NCBI RefSeq assembly: GCF_019042245.1
Contig: NZ_JAHQCX010000001.1
Location: forward strand, 551,559 to 615,558
Origin: Diplocloster modestus
GTDB taxonomy: Bacteria; Bacillota; Clostridia; Lachnospirales; Lachnospiraceae
Direction: 5' to 3'
Length of the DNA stretch: 64,000 nucleotides
Numbering within the stretch: position 1 is the first letter of the stretch; each line of letters opens with the position of its first letter. The translations under genes and the position numbers were made by a program. Below are positions 19,391-28,294 of this stretch, piece by piece. A model generated the notes under the pieces. The model did no database searches, had not been told where the DNA came from, and saw nothing but the letters and a program-made list of their open reading frames with translations.

Positions 19391-21133
19391 ATGAATGACC
19401 AAAAAATTGAAAATCTGTTAAACCTGGCGCTGGATGCCACGGAAAATGAGAGGGAACGGTCGCTGGAACTGGATGTGGGTTTTGATGAACTTACCCGGAC
19501 CTGGGAACTGATCGTAAAATACTCGGGGGATATCGGACGGCTGACCAGAGAAAATGAAGAGATCACAGTGGTGGAAATGCTGAATAATTTTGCAATTATC
19601 ACTGTGCCTGAGCATCTGATTGACCGGCTGGCCGACCAGCCGGAGATCGAATACATAGAAAAACCAAAGCGGTTATTTTTCGCTGTGAACCAGGGCAGAA
19701 CGGCATCCTGTATAACTCCGGTTCAAAACGAAAGGTTTAATCTGTTTGGACAGGGGGTTCTGGTAGCCGTTATCGACAGCGGAATTGATTATGCGCATCC
19801 TGATTTCAGAAATGAAGACGGGACTACGCGGATCGTGAACCTGTGGGATCAGACTGTTTCCGCAGGACCATCCCCTGAAGGTTATCTGATTGGAACCGAA
19901 TACACCGCGGAACAGATCAACGAAGCGCTGCAAAAAGCTACCCCCCAGGAACAGTACGCGGTGGTCCCCAGCCGGGATCTGAGCGGGCATGGAACCCACG
20001 TAGCCGGGATCGCGGCCGGAAATGGAAGGGCGAGCAGCGGTGTTTACAGAGGCGTGGCATCCCAAAGTGAGCTTTTAATTGTTAAGCTTGGAACTCCGAG
20101 GGAAGATTCATTTCCCAGGACCACAGAGCTGATGCAGGCAGTGGACTATGTGGTTCGTAAATCTATAGAGCTGGAAACACCGGTGGCTATCAATATCAGC
20201 TTCGGCAATACTTACGGATCCCACAGCGGCACTTCTCTGATCGAGACTTATCTGAATAATGTCTCCAATCTGGGCCGGACCACCATCTGTGTGGGGACCG
20301 GAAACGAAGGGGCGGCAGCTGGGCACACGGAAGGAGTATTGAGGGAAGGGATCCCGCAGGATATAGAATTTTCGATCTCCAATAATGAAACAGTCATGAA
20401 TCTTCAGATCTGGAAATCTTATGTGGATGAGGTAAACATTGCCATTGTTCACCCGTCGGGAATTGTAGCCGGACCGATTCAGCCGTTCCTGGGCCCCCAG
20501 CGGTTCGTAATGGGAGGTACGGAGCTTCTGCTATACTACGGAGAGCCCAGCCCATACAGCGTTTACCAGGAAATCTATATTGATTTCCTTCCCAGAGATC
20601 AGTATCTGGATAGCGGGATCTGGAAAATCCGTCTGATACCCGAACGGATCGTGTCCGGCCGTTTTGATATGTGGATGCCAAGTGAAGGCGCGCTGAATAC
20701 CGGCACCCGTTTCCTGGCACCTACAGAAAACATTACCCTCACCATTCCCTCCACGGCTCCAGGCGTAATCAGCGTCGGTGCTTATGATTCCAGAAGGCGC
20801 ACTTACGCTGCCTTTTCCGGAAGGGGATATACCTGGATGACGAACCAGCCAAAGCCGGATCTGGTCGCCCCCGGTGTGGATATCATGAGCGCCGCCCCCG
20901 GCGGGGGGTATACCTCAAGGTCGGGGACTTCCATGGCTACTCCTTTTGTATCCGGTTCCGCTGCGCTGTTAATGCAATGGGGTATTGTAAATGGAAACGA
21001 TCTCTTTCTCTATGGGGAGAAATTGAAGGCATATCTGCAGCGCGGGGCCAGTGAATTGCCGGGATTAACGGTATATCCGAATTCGCAGGTGGGGTATGGG
21101 GCGTTGTGTGTGAGGGACAGTCTGCCTTTGTGA
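19391..21133 (+). CDS. Subtilisin-like (S8) serine peptidase, Csp type
   Basis: A 580-residue S8 peptidase. The catalytic triad is complete: Asp in VAVIDSGIDYAHPDF, His in GHGTHVAGIAAG and Ser in SGTSMATPFVSG. A propeptide-like N-terminal region (about 1-95) precedes the catalytic part, and a jelly-roll-like insert (about 330-450) separates His and Ser. This layout matches clostridial CspB/CspA-type proteases, which cleave the spore cortex lytic enzyme precursor during germination. No signal peptide is present, as usual for Csp. The Csp assignment is inference from architecture; secreted-type relatives exist. The last 18 codons (YPNSQVGYGALCVRDSLP) are duplicated at 26049. The ribosome site is weak. 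Confidence 0.85.
   Translation: MNDQKIENLLNLALDATENERERSLELDVGFDELTRTWELIVKYSGDIGRLTRENEEITVVEMLNNFAIITVPEHLIDRLADQPEIEYIEKPKRLFFAVNQGRTASCITPVQNERFNLFGQGVLVAVIDSGIDYAHPDFRNEDGTTRIVNLWDQTVSAGPSPEGYLIGTEYTAEQINEALQKATPQEQYAVVPSRDLSGHGTHVAGIAAGNGRASSGVYRGVASQSELLIVKLGTPREDSFPRTTELMQAVDYVVRKSIELETPVAINISFGNTYGSHSGTSLIETYLNNVSNLGRTTICVGTGNEGAAAGHTEGVLREGIPQDIEFSISNNETVMNLQIWKSYVDEVNIAIVHPSGIVAGPIQPFLGPQRFVMGGTELLLYYGEPSPYSVYQEIYIDFLPRDQYLDSGIWKIRLIPERIVSGRFDMWMPSEGALNTGTRFLAPTENITLTIPSTAPGVISVGAYDSRRRTYAAFSGRGYTWMTNQPKPDLVAPGVDIMSAAPGGGYTSRSGTSMATPFVSGSAALLMQWGIVNGNDLFLYGEKLKAYLQRGASELPGLTVYPNSQVGYGALCVRDSLPL
21073..21126 (+). repeat. 54-bp direct repeat, left copy, inside the 3' end of the subtilase gene
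   Basis: Perfectly identical to 26049-26102. It encodes the last residues of the peptidase up to LP. The two copies are 4976 bp apart and flank the surface-protein/MerR segment. Confidence 0.9.
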
Positions 21134-21146
21134 AGTAAGCTTTGAG

Positions 21147-21200
21147 ACAGTCTGCCCATTTAAATTTTGGAATATTGAGGGCAGTCTGAGTTTTTTGGTA
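21147..21200 (+). terminator. Terminator after the subtilase gene
   Basis: Stem CAGTCTGCCC / GGGCAGTCTG with one mismatch, then AGTTTTTT. The sequence lies just outside the left 54-bp repeat. Confidence 0.65.
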
Positions 21201-21361
21201 AGAAACACAAATACTTTCAAAACTTGCAAGCGAGATTCGAGGTGCAGGGCTTCCATCCAAACAAAGCTCATCAGTTTCAGCATCAGGCAAGCAAAACACG
21301 CCTCACTACTGGCTGTGAGCCATTCGTGAGGCGTTCTAAATTCACATACTTCTGTGACACA

Positions 21362-24300
21362 TTAGCTATTTCTGTGTTTTCTTGCAGATATGCAAATGAT
21401 GCCTACAAATGATACGGCAAGTGCAAGTACCCACATCATTGGGAAATCAGCATCTCCCGTCTCAACTGCAGTAACTTTCTGATCCGCTGAAGTTGGCTTT
21501 TGGCTATTTATATCTTGATCTGCACTGCTAGCTTCTTTTCCTTTGATCGTAAATTCTGTCTGTGCACTTCCGCTTGCAGAATGAATTGCAAGCGTATGCT
21601 TTCCTGCTGCTAAGGTTGTAAGATATTCCGGCTTCAGTTCTACAATGATACTGCCGGACACTGCCGTATAATTTTTTTGCTCAATAACTGTACCATCTAC
21701 CGCTACATTCAGCAAATCAGCAAATGCTGCATCGCTCAGGAAAGAAAGTCCCTGATTACTGCCTTGTGTCCATACGCCATTCTCTCCTTTGATGATGGAG
21801 GGTTCAAGTTTATGTATAGATTCCGTCCTCGTCGCCTGACAGTCAGCTGCTGTACATGTAAATACCTTTTCTCCCCTAACTGACGCTGTTGGCTGTTTTG
21901 TAACAATTCCCTCGTCCCAGGTGTGAGCCGCCAATTCTCCATATTCCATACCACAGACTTCACACTGTGATTTTGCTTTACATGTAGCTGTGCCGCCTGT
22001 ATGAGCGCTCCTTGCTGCTGTAGTTTCCCTGCCACATACACGACAGGTAATGGCAGTCGTACAGTCGCCATCATCAGGTTTTGGTGTATGTCCGGTTGCA
22101 GGAATCACCTTCCAATTCGCAAGGTCCGTAATCTCTGTTATGCAGTCTGCATCTTCAAAATACTTTCCGCACTCGCAGCTATAATATGGTTTGCTTCCTG
22201 CCTCTTCGCATTTTGCTTCCACCTTTTCACTCAATGTACCCACATGGACATGATCCAGCTTTGCCTCCGCTATATAACCACAAATCTCGCAGTGCTTGTC
22301 CGTCTCTTCCGTTGCTGCATCTACATTCCAGCTATGGTTCTCGCCTGCATCATCCTTTACTTCGCAGACAGAGCATACATGATAATGTTTCTCTGGATCG
22401 GCATTTTCAGCTTCGTAATTCGCAGACATTGTGTGCGAAGCGAATTCACCATATTCCATGCCGCAGACTTCACACTGTGCTTTTGCTTTACATGTAGCTG
22501 TGCCGCCTGTATGTCCGGTTGCAGGAATCACCTTCCAATTCGCAAGGTCCGTAATCTCTGTTATGCAGTCTGCATCTTCAAAATACTTTCCGCACTCGCA
22601 GCTATAATATGGTTTGCTTCCTGCCTCTTCGCATTTTGCTTCCACCTTTTCACTCAATGTACCCACATGGACATGATCCAGCTTTGCCTCCGCTACATAA
22701 CCACAAATCTCGCAGTGCTTGTCCGTCTCTTCCGTTGCTGCATCTACATTCCAGCTATGGTCCTCGCCTGCATCATCCTTTGCTTTGCAGACAGAGCATA
22801 CATGATAATGTTTCTCTGGATCGGCATTTTCAGCTTCGTAATTCGCAGACATTGTGTGCGAAGCGAATTCACCATATTCCATGCCGCAGACTTCACACTG
22901 TGCTTTTGTTTTACATGTAGCTGTGCCGCCTGTATGTCCGGTTGCAGGAATCACCTTCCAATTCGCAAGGTCCGTAATCTCTGTTATGCAGTCTGCATCT
23001 TCAAAATACTCTCCGCACCCGCAGCTATAATATGGTTTGCTTCCTGCCTCTTCGCATTTTGCTTCCACCTTTTCACTCAATGTACCCACATGAATATGTT
23101 TTCCTATCTCTATTACTGCACTTTCCGAAGCAAGAACTGTTTCGTTTGCTTTCACTCGAACCTGATAAGTTCCATTTGAAAGTCCGGTCAATGTGGACTC
23201 GGTAACTGCTGTCCAGCCGCTTGCTGCTGACAGTTTGTATTCCATTGTGTTGTCCACACCAGTAATTTTACCGTCATCCTGGTTGCTCGTAGTACATGCG
23301 ACACCAGCAAGATTCATCGGTTTTGCCGCCTGTGTTACCGCAATTTCCTGCAAAGGAGAGTCTTTCGTTGTCGTTCCATTTCCGGCACGCTTGATTTGAA
23401 TTATATTTCCAGCGTCTAGCCCTGTGAGCGTTACCGAAGTATTTGAGATATCAATCCACCCACCTGCTGTGCTGTTTTTGACCACTTGATACTTCATGCT
23501 GATGTCAACATCAGTCAATGTTCCACCGTTAGTACCCTCAGCCGTAAAAACGGCGTTTGGTGCTTCTGCGTCAATGAAGTCCGTAGCAATTGTTCCGGCC
23601 GTTATCGTCTTCGGGTCCTCTGAAATTTCTTTTAGTGACAAAAGATAACCGGCGCCGCCGTTCCAGGTATCGCCAAGGAACACTGCATATCCTTCCAACA
23701 CATCGTATGAAATAACAACCCCATAAGCAACATGTGTTTCATTCTCTTTCAACTCATGGATCACAACAGATTTTTCATTCAATTCATACTGCTCTGCAAC
23801 CTTACTTACAACAGATTGTAACCTTATATTATCCGTATTGTTCATACCAGCATAAGTTCCGGCCTTGGAAAACTTCCAGCTTCCATGATTTTGGCCTCTT
23901 GTACCATCCGCCAGCAATGGAGTTATAAGGCGACTCATCACTATCTTCGTATCTGCCTTAGCCGGATAACTCGGGTTTCTCTGTGCATCATAGGCATAAG
24001 CAAACGTAACTGCTTCCAGATCAAGGCTGACAACTGCACTAAAATCGTTTTCGTTATAATCATTCCTACCGGTAGCCGCCGTATACTGTGCTCTTCCATC
24101 CTGCACCCGAACCACGCATAAAAGATTGTCCGGATAATAGTGATTGTTATAATAAGTCCAGAGATAAATATAGTAATATCCATCATCACTCAGGGGGATA
24201 TCCCCCTCCTTGAGGGATATTGTTAATTCATTATCCGAAGAACCTCCGGTAACTTTTTTTGTATCAGAAGCGGCGATAATACCGAAAATTCCATTCTTGC

Positions 24301-24652
24301 CCTTATCATATGCAACAGCATCATCATATGTCCCAAAAGAATTTCCATAAGTACCAAAATCTGTGAAATCACCGTGGGCTGGTTTCTCAGCTGTGGTCGA
24401 ATTTAACTGCTTTTTCATCAATACCAACTGAACATTTGCGGCTGCTTTCCCAGATTCCCATCCAAAGATCGGTGTAATACTTTTTAACGCACCATTTGGA
24501 TAATATGTAACATCCTTCTTTACTGTGACATTCTGTGCTGCTGCAGATACAGATAATGGCAGGGCCCCCACAACCATAACAACCATCAGCAGCATCATTA
24601 TTAGCGACTTTATTTTTTTCCCTATTAGATTTCTTCGTTTTTTCAGCTTCAT
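21362..24652 (-). CDS. Large cell-wall-anchored surface protein with Cys-rich 141-residue repeats
   Basis: A 1096-residue exported protein from the ATG at 24652, chosen because AGAGGA precedes it and a signal peptide follows (MKLKKRRNLIGKKIKSLIMM then a hydrophobic core ending LPLSVSA). The frame is open 27 codons further upstream but without signal character. The order is: a unique N-terminal region (about 40-370); two beta-rich repeat units (about 370-510, each ending in a TYQVRVK or IQIKR-like strand); then tandem 141-residue Cys-rich repeats containing YYSCGCGEYFEDADC, CEVCGMEYGE, HYHVCSVCK and HCEICGY. After a final divergent unit comes a sortase-like tail: VETGD, a TM segment and ARKHRNS. 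The CxxC pairs suggest zinc-ribbon or disulfide-stabilised modules. Adhesion is plausible but unproven. Divergent from the MerR gene. Confidence 0.82.
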   Translation of the reverse strand: MKLKKRRNLIGKKIKSLIMMLLMVVMVVGALPLSVSAAAQNVTVKKDVTYYPNGALKSITPIFGWESGKAAANVQLVLMKKQLNSTTAEKPAHGDFTDFGTYGNSFGTYDDAVAYDKGKNGIFGIIAASDTKKVTGGSSDNELTISLKEGDIPLSDDGYYYIYLWTYYNNHYYPDNLLCVVRVQDGRAQYTAATGRNDYNENDFSAVVSLDLEAVTFAYAYDAQRNPSYPAKADTKIVMSRLITPLLADGTRGQNHGSWKFSKAGTYAGMNNTDNIRLQSVVSKVAEQYELNEKSVVIHELKENETHVAYGVVISYDVLEGYAVFLGDTWNGGAGYLLSLKEISEDPKTITAGTIATDFIDAEAPNAVFTAEGTNGGTLTDVDISMKYQVVKNSTAGGWIDISNTSVTLTGLDAGNIIQIKRAGNGTTTKDSPLQEIAVTQAAKPMNLAGVACTTSNQDDGKITGVDNTMEYKLSAASGWTAVTESTLTGLSNGTYQVRVKANETVLASESAVIEIGKHIHVGTLSEKVEAKCEEAGSKPYYSCGCGEYFEDADCITEITDLANWKVIPATGHTGGTATCKTKAQCEVCGMEYGEFASHTMSANYEAENADPEKHYHVCSVCKAKDDAGEDHSWNVDAATEETDKHCEICGYVAEAKLDHVHVGTLSEKVEAKCEEAGSKPYYSCECGKYFEDADCITEITDLANWKVIPATGHTGGTATCKAKAQCEVCGMEYGEFASHTMSANYEAENADPEKHYHVCSVCEVKDDAGENHSWNVDAATEETDKHCEICGYIAEAKLDHVHVGTLSEKVEAKCEEAGSKPYYSCECGKYFEDADCITEITDLANWKVIPATGHTPKPDDGDCTTAITCRVCGRETTAARSAHTGGTATCKAKSQCEVCGMEYGELAAHTWDEGIVTKQPTASVRGEKVFTCTAADCQATRTESIHKLEPSIIKGENGVWTQGSNQGLSFLSDAAFADLLNVAVDGTVIEQKNYTAVSGSIIVELKPEYLTTLAAGKHTLAIHSASGSAQTEFTIKGKEASSADQDINSQKPTSADQKVTAVETGDADFPMMWVLALAVSFVGIICISARKHRNS
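22089..23093 (-). repeat. 423-bp tandem repeats inside the surface protein gene
   Basis: Units start at 22089, 22512 and 22935, exactly 423 bp (141 codons) apart; the third is partial, ending near 23093. The units differ at only a few positions. A degenerate partial unit lies at about 21945-22000. Near identity implies recent duplication or gene conversion. Confidence 0.93.
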
Positions 24653-24997
24653 ATCCGTCCTCTTTTTACGCTCCTTTTCTTTTTTTATATAAGCAGTGTC
24701 TGCTGGGCTTTGACTCTTGCATCTAATGCCCAACTCGCTATAATAAATTTACACCGTACATCAATGTGCGAGTCAATGCATTTCTTAAAATTGATAGTGT
24801 CAAGTGATGTATGAAAAAACTGAATCAAAAAAATAGGCTCAAATGAACCTTGAAAACTGTAGATATTGATAACAATAAGCTTACAAGATAAAAGGGATTT
24901 TTGAAGATTTCTTCAAAAATCCCTTTTATGCATCCGCATTTGCTACTATATGATAAAAATAGTGCGCCTGTCCTCAGGCGTTGGGGGAAAGAAAGTA
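24653..24997. other. Divergent intergenic region between surface protein and MerR gene
   Basis: No gene. It contains a perfect 17-bp inverted repeat with a 4-nt loop (24890-24906 with 24911-24927, core GGGATTTTTGAAG / CTTCAAAAATCCC), followed by TTTT. This could be a terminator or an operator for the divergent MerR regulator. The remainder is A+T-rich. Confidence 0.6.
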
Positions 24998-25783
24998 ATG
25001 AGAAAACATGATGGAAGCCTTTTCCAGATTGGAGAAGTAGCAAAAATACTCGGCCTCAGCCGGAAGATGATATTGAATTATGAAGATCAGGGGCTGGTGG
25101 TTCCCGCTGTCAAAGATGAGGTCAGTGGCTATCGCTACTACACTGCCGATAATATGACTCGGCTCCGCTCAATCCGGACCCTGCAGTCTCTCGGACTGTC
25201 GCTGAAAGAAGTGGCAGAGTATTACTATGATACAACAAACATTGACAGACACCTGCAGCGATTGATGGAAATGCGGGATGCATTGGACAAAAGTATTGAG
25301 ATGCTGCAAGTCCGCTCGGCAAAATCTGGGGATTTCACCATACACTCTGTGGCTCTGCCCAGACAAATCTGCTTCTGCCGCCAGTATACATGCACAGATG
25401 TTTCCGAAGCCGCGATTCATTTGCGAAATACTTACATCGCTGCAGCCCGTACAGGGTATATGTCCATGGTTCGCTGCATGTTTACTGTTCGTCAGACTGC
25501 TAAGCCAGATACGCTCCATCTACTGTGTTCCATACCTGTCGAAGATTGTTTTAATGGACCGGAACGTCGTGAATTTCCGGAAACGCTTGCTCTATGCATC
25601 TACTATCGAGGTCCTTATGAAGGTATCGGAGATGCCAGACGTGCATTAAAGCAATATGTGAAAGAAAATAATATCTCTGTAAGCGGCTATTTTCGCTCTA
25701 TTTTTTTAGAAGGCCCACCCACCCGCGGAACAAACAGTGCTGACTACATTACGCAGGTCGCTGTTCCAATTGCAGACAGGTGA
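24998..25783 (+). CDS. MerR-family regulator with GyrI-like effector domain
   Basis: A 261-residue transcription factor. The N-terminal winged HTH is FQIGEVAKILGLSRKMILNY followed by GLVVPAVKDEVSGYRYYTADN, then a coiled-coil dimerisation helix (about residues 85-110). The C-terminal half (about 125-258) fits a GyrI-like/AraC-binding effector domain, as in BmrR-type regulators that sense small molecules (CIYYRGPYEGIGDARRALKQYV). The start at 24998 is preferred over one 16 codons upstream because GGGGGAAAG lies just before it. It is divergent from the surface protein gene and is its likely regulator. It lies inside the segment flanked by 54-bp repeats. Confidence 0.85.
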   Translation: MRKHDGSLFQIGEVAKILGLSRKMILNYEDQGLVVPAVKDEVSGYRYYTADNMTRLRSIRTLQSLGLSLKEVAEYYYDTTNIDRHLQRLMEMRDALDKSIEMLQVRSAKSGDFTIHSVALPRQICFCRQYTCTDVSEAAIHLRNTYIAAARTGYMSMVRCMFTVRQTAKPDTLHLLCSIPVEDCFNGPERREFPETLALCIYYRGPYEGIGDARRALKQYVKENNISVSGYFRSIFLEGPPTRGTNSADYITQVAVPIADR

Positions 25784-26048
25784 AAGCAAAGTTAATTTGC
25801 GATGTCTTTGCTTACTACAAATTGCTTTGCTGTCTGTCTCGTGTTGTCTATTTTCGGTTTGCCTCCACGCCGGGAGTGCATCTGCAAATTGGTAATCAGC
25901 CCCATCCAGCCGTAGAAGCGTTCTGTGATAGGAAGGAACCTGTTGTTTTGACAGTATTAAATCTGAGAAAAGCAACCGCGGCCTGGACAGATTCTTTTTG
26001 GGAGCTAAATTATTTTTTTTCATATATTAGTCCATACTTGACAGCAGC

Positions 26049-26102
26049 ATATCCGAATTCGCAGGTGGGGTATGGGGCGTTGTGTGTGAGGGACAGTCTG
26101 CC
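26049..26102 (+). repeat. 54-bp direct repeat, right copy
   Basis: Perfect copy of 21073-21126 (3' end of the subtilase gene). Bases on either side differ from the left copy. It is either an attachment-site-like duplication or the remnant tail of a second Csp-like gene. Confidence 0.9.
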
Positions 26103-26188
26103 AGTATGAATTCATCTGGTAATGGGAAATGATTGTGGAAAGAAATACAGATACGACTGCTGCGGTAGAAAAAAATAGTGAAAATATT

Positions 26189-26217
26189 TTGACACGTAAT
26201 GTAGGATTCGCTATAAT
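26189..26217 (+). promoter_or_regulatory. Sigma-A promoter of the sugar kinase gene
   Basis: TTGACA (26189-26194), 17-nt spacer, TATAAT (26212-26217): a perfect consensus promoter with a leader of about 105 nt. Confidence 0.88.
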
Positions 26218-26329
26218 AAAAGTGTTTCATCAAAGGGTTTTATATAAGTGCGTTTTACGGAAGTTTTGTATGGACCCGGGACTGGGCCGCCGGCAGTTAA
26301 TTTGAAAAAGGATAGTGGAGGATGAAGAC

Positions 26330-27268
26330 ATGGATGTAATTTGTGTAGGGGAAATGTTGATTGATTTTATACCGGGCAGTGAGCCCTGCAGTTATGTAAA
26401 AAATGCAGGAGGAGCGCCAGCCAATGTGGCGATCGCGGTGGCCAGGAACGGTCTGGATTCCGGCTTCTGCGGTAAAATGGGCGATGATGATTTTGGCAGA
26501 TTTCTGGCTGACACGCTGAAGGAAAACGATGTGAAGGTACTGTGTCCGGAATTGACCAGGGATGCGGTTACCACTATGGCGTTTGTTACACTGTCCGGGA
26601 ATGGCGAGCGCACGTTTACATTTGCCAGAAAACCAGGGGCGGACATGCTGCTCACTGTGGGAGACATCGACCGCGCGAATCTGGATGCCACGAAAATGAT
26701 CCATGCCGGCTCCTGCTCCCTGTCCAAAGGAAGCGCGTCTGACGCCACTATCTATGCGCTGAAGGCCGGACATGAAAAAGGAAAAATCGTAAGCTTTGAT
26801 GTGAATTATCGGAATGTGATGTGGGATGATGATCAGGAAGCCGCAGCCAGAAAAGTATTTGAAATCCTCCCTTATGTGGATCTGCTGAAGATATCGGAGG
26901 AGGAAGTGGAAATGATGGGTGGGGAAGAGCATATTCCGAAGCTGATGGAGCAAAACCAGATCGCTTTGGTAGTGGAGACTCTGGGAGCGGAAGGAGCGAA
27001 ATGCTTCTTTGGCGGCAAGGTTTTGAGAATTCCCGGACGCAGAGCCAAAGCAGTGGATGCCACCGGGGCAGGAGATGCGTTCTGGGGCGGGTTCCTGTCC
27101 AGCCTTTTGATCCAGGGCGTGGATCAGATCGATAAATTGGATGAAGCGAAGCTGCTCAAGGCGATGGAATATGGAAATGTCAGTGGATGGATCTGTGTGC
27201 AGAGTAAAGGGGCAATCTCTTCCCTTCCGACCAGGGACCAGATTGAAGCGGTATTGAACCAAAATTAA
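26330..27268 (+). CDS. PfkB-family carbohydrate kinase, fructokinase-like
   Basis: A 312-residue ribokinase/PfkB-superfamily kinase that phosphorylates a sugar with ATP. The N-terminal signature VGEMLIDFIPG and GGAPANVAIAVARNG binds the sugar. The C-terminal AVDATGAGDAFWGGFL carries the anion hole and catalytic Asp. Overall it looks most like bacterial fructokinases (ScrK-like); the substrate is inferred. The ATG at 26330 is preferred because GGAGG lies 8 nt upstream; a GTG at 26315 would overlap that site. No transporter is adjacent, so it probably handles a sugar that enters elsewhere. The stop overlaps a possible ATG of the next gene. Confidence 0.88.
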   Translation: MDVICVGEMLIDFIPGSEPCSYVKNAGGAPANVAIAVARNGLDSGFCGKMGDDDFGRFLADTLKENDVKVLCPELTRDAVTTMAFVTLSGNGERTFTFARKPGADMLLTVGDIDRANLDATKMIHAGSCSLSKGSASDATIYALKAGHEKGKIVSFDVNYRNVMWDDDQEAAARKVFEILPYVDLLKISEEEVEMMGGEEHIPKLMEQNQIALVVETLGAEGAKCFFGGKVLRIPGRRAKAVDATGAGDAFWGGFLSSLLIQGVDQIDKLDEAKLLKAMEYGNVSGWICVQSKGAISSLPTRDQIEAVLNQN

Positions 27269-27306
27269 TGGTTCCCGGATGCTATTACGTGTGCTATAAT
27301 CGGTTC

Positions 27307-27768
27307 ATGATGCAAAAACAAAGCGAATCTCAAAAAGAAAAACAGTATAGGATAAAATGGTATAGAAAAAGAATCTATAAAGAAAAATTATATAAGGCGG
27401 GGATATTGCTGATCCTGCCGGCAGGATTGGTTACTTTCCTATTTTTACATCAGTTTGGTGGCCGGATGGCCGAGCTTTTTCCGGCGTGTCTGTTCCGCAG
27501 GATGACGGGTTTTTATTGCCCCGGCTGTGGAAATACCAGGAGTGTGCTGGCTCTGCTGCATGGGGATATCTTTACGTCGCTTCGATATAATATTACCCCC
27601 GTGGTGCTGGGAATTGTACTTTCCCTGCTGTATGTGGAAGGGCTCACTTATGTATTCGGACGTCACAGGAAGATCCTTCCGCGGGACTGCCGGTTCTGGT
27701 GGGTTGTGCTGAGCCTTATGTTTTTATACTTTATAGCACGGAATTTTTTTCCATATCTCATACCATAA
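27307..27768 (+). CDS. DUF2752 membrane protein
   Basis: A 153-residue protein from the ATG at 27307. The DUF2752 signature is FYCPGCGNTRSVLALLHGD, followed by two TM segments (NITPVVLGIVLSLLYVEG and FWWVVLSLMFLYFIA) after an N-terminal one (AGILLILPAGLVTFLFL). The N terminus is strongly basic. The frame is open to an ATG at 27268 that overlaps the sugar kinase stop; neither start has a Shine-Dalgarno site. An extended -10 (TGCTATAAT, 27292-27300) sits 6 nt before the ATG at 27307, so the transcript may be leaderless. Function unknown; the CPxCG pair suggests metal or redox chemistry at the membrane. Confidence 0.75.
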   Translation: MMQKQSESQKEKQYRIKWYRKRIYKEKLYKAGILLILPAGLVTFLFLHQFGGRMAELFPACLFRRMTGFYCPGCGNTRSVLALLHGDIFTSLRYNITPVVLGIVLSLLYVEGLTYVFGRHRKILPRDCRFWWVVLSLMFLYFIARNFFPYLIP

Positions 27769-27817
27769 GAGAGGATAATAAAAGGAAATCATAACAGGAA
27801 CATTTTTTCACTCACGA

Positions 27818-27851
27818 AAAAGGACCGGAAAGCATATACCGGTCCTTTTTC
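27818..27851. terminator. Bidirectional terminator
   Basis: AAAAAGGACCGG / CCGGTCCTTTTT around a short loop, between convergent genes (DUF2752 plus, DUF4190 minus). Confidence 0.9.
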
Positions 27852-27863
27852 TCATTCATTTTT

Positions 27864-28259
27864 TTAGTACATACTATTAATGTCATATCCCATGTTGGTC
27901 AGGTAGCTGACTGCCGCTACGCCGACAATAAGTAGTACGATCGCTAATACCAATGAGATGATGGATGTAACAATACCCGCAATCGCCATGCCTCTTCCGG
28001 GAGCCTGTTTTTTTAACGCGATAATACCTAAAACGAGGCCGATAATACCGGTTACAAATGCCGCATATACATAACAGCAGGATACTACGATTGATACGAT
28101 ACCCAAAACCATAGAGGCGATCGCCATTCCTTTACCGCCCTGGGGCTGTTCGGGTTCGTAATAAGCCTGAGGCTGCTCATATACCGGCTGGTCGAATTGA
28201 GGCTGCTCAAAGGTTGGCTGTTCTTGTGTGTCTGGTACCTGATTGTTGTTTTCGTCCAT
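27864..28259 (-). CDS. DUF4190-type small membrane protein
   Basis: A 131-residue protein. The first 45 residues are Gln/Pro/Glu-rich and disordered (PTFEQPQFDQPVYEQPQ). Two TM segments with a Gly-rich pattern follow: GMAIASMVLGIVSIVVSCCY and GMAIAGIVTSIISLVLAIVL. This double GMAIAxxV...GI unit is typical of DUF4190. The function is unknown; such proteins are common in clostridia and often lie near signalling or envelope genes. The ribosome site AGGAGG is at 28268-28273, with a promoter upstream. It is a monocistronic unit with a shared bidirectional terminator. Confidence 0.8.
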   Translation of the reverse strand: MDENNNQVPDTQEQPTFEQPQFDQPVYEQPQAYYEPEQPQGGKGMAIASMVLGIVSIVVSCCYVYAAFVTGIIGLVLGIIALKKQAPGRGMAIAGIVTSIISLVLAIVLLIVGVAAVSYLTNMGYDINSMY

Positions 28260-28294
28260 TATGATATCCTCCTCATAAATTTAATGACGCTTTC

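Larger units (their letters stand above)
25784..26329 (+). other. Non-coding region ending in the duplicated subtilase tail
   Basis: No convincing gene. The short frame running through 25780-26109 has no recognisable domain until its last 18 codons, which come from the 54-bp repeat. After the repeat is 80-odd nt of A+T-rich DNA and then the promoter of the sugar kinase. Confidence 0.6.

Noticed and set aside
22001-23179. A 392-codon plus-strand frame opposite the surface protein repeats
   Set aside because: It mirrors the 423-bp repeats on the other strand; the minus-strand frame has a signal peptide, domain repeats and an anchor.
25780-26109. A 109-codon frame ending in the duplicated subtilase tail, as a possible gene
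   Set aside because: No domain, no ribosome site; its only recognisable part comes from the 54-bp repeat.
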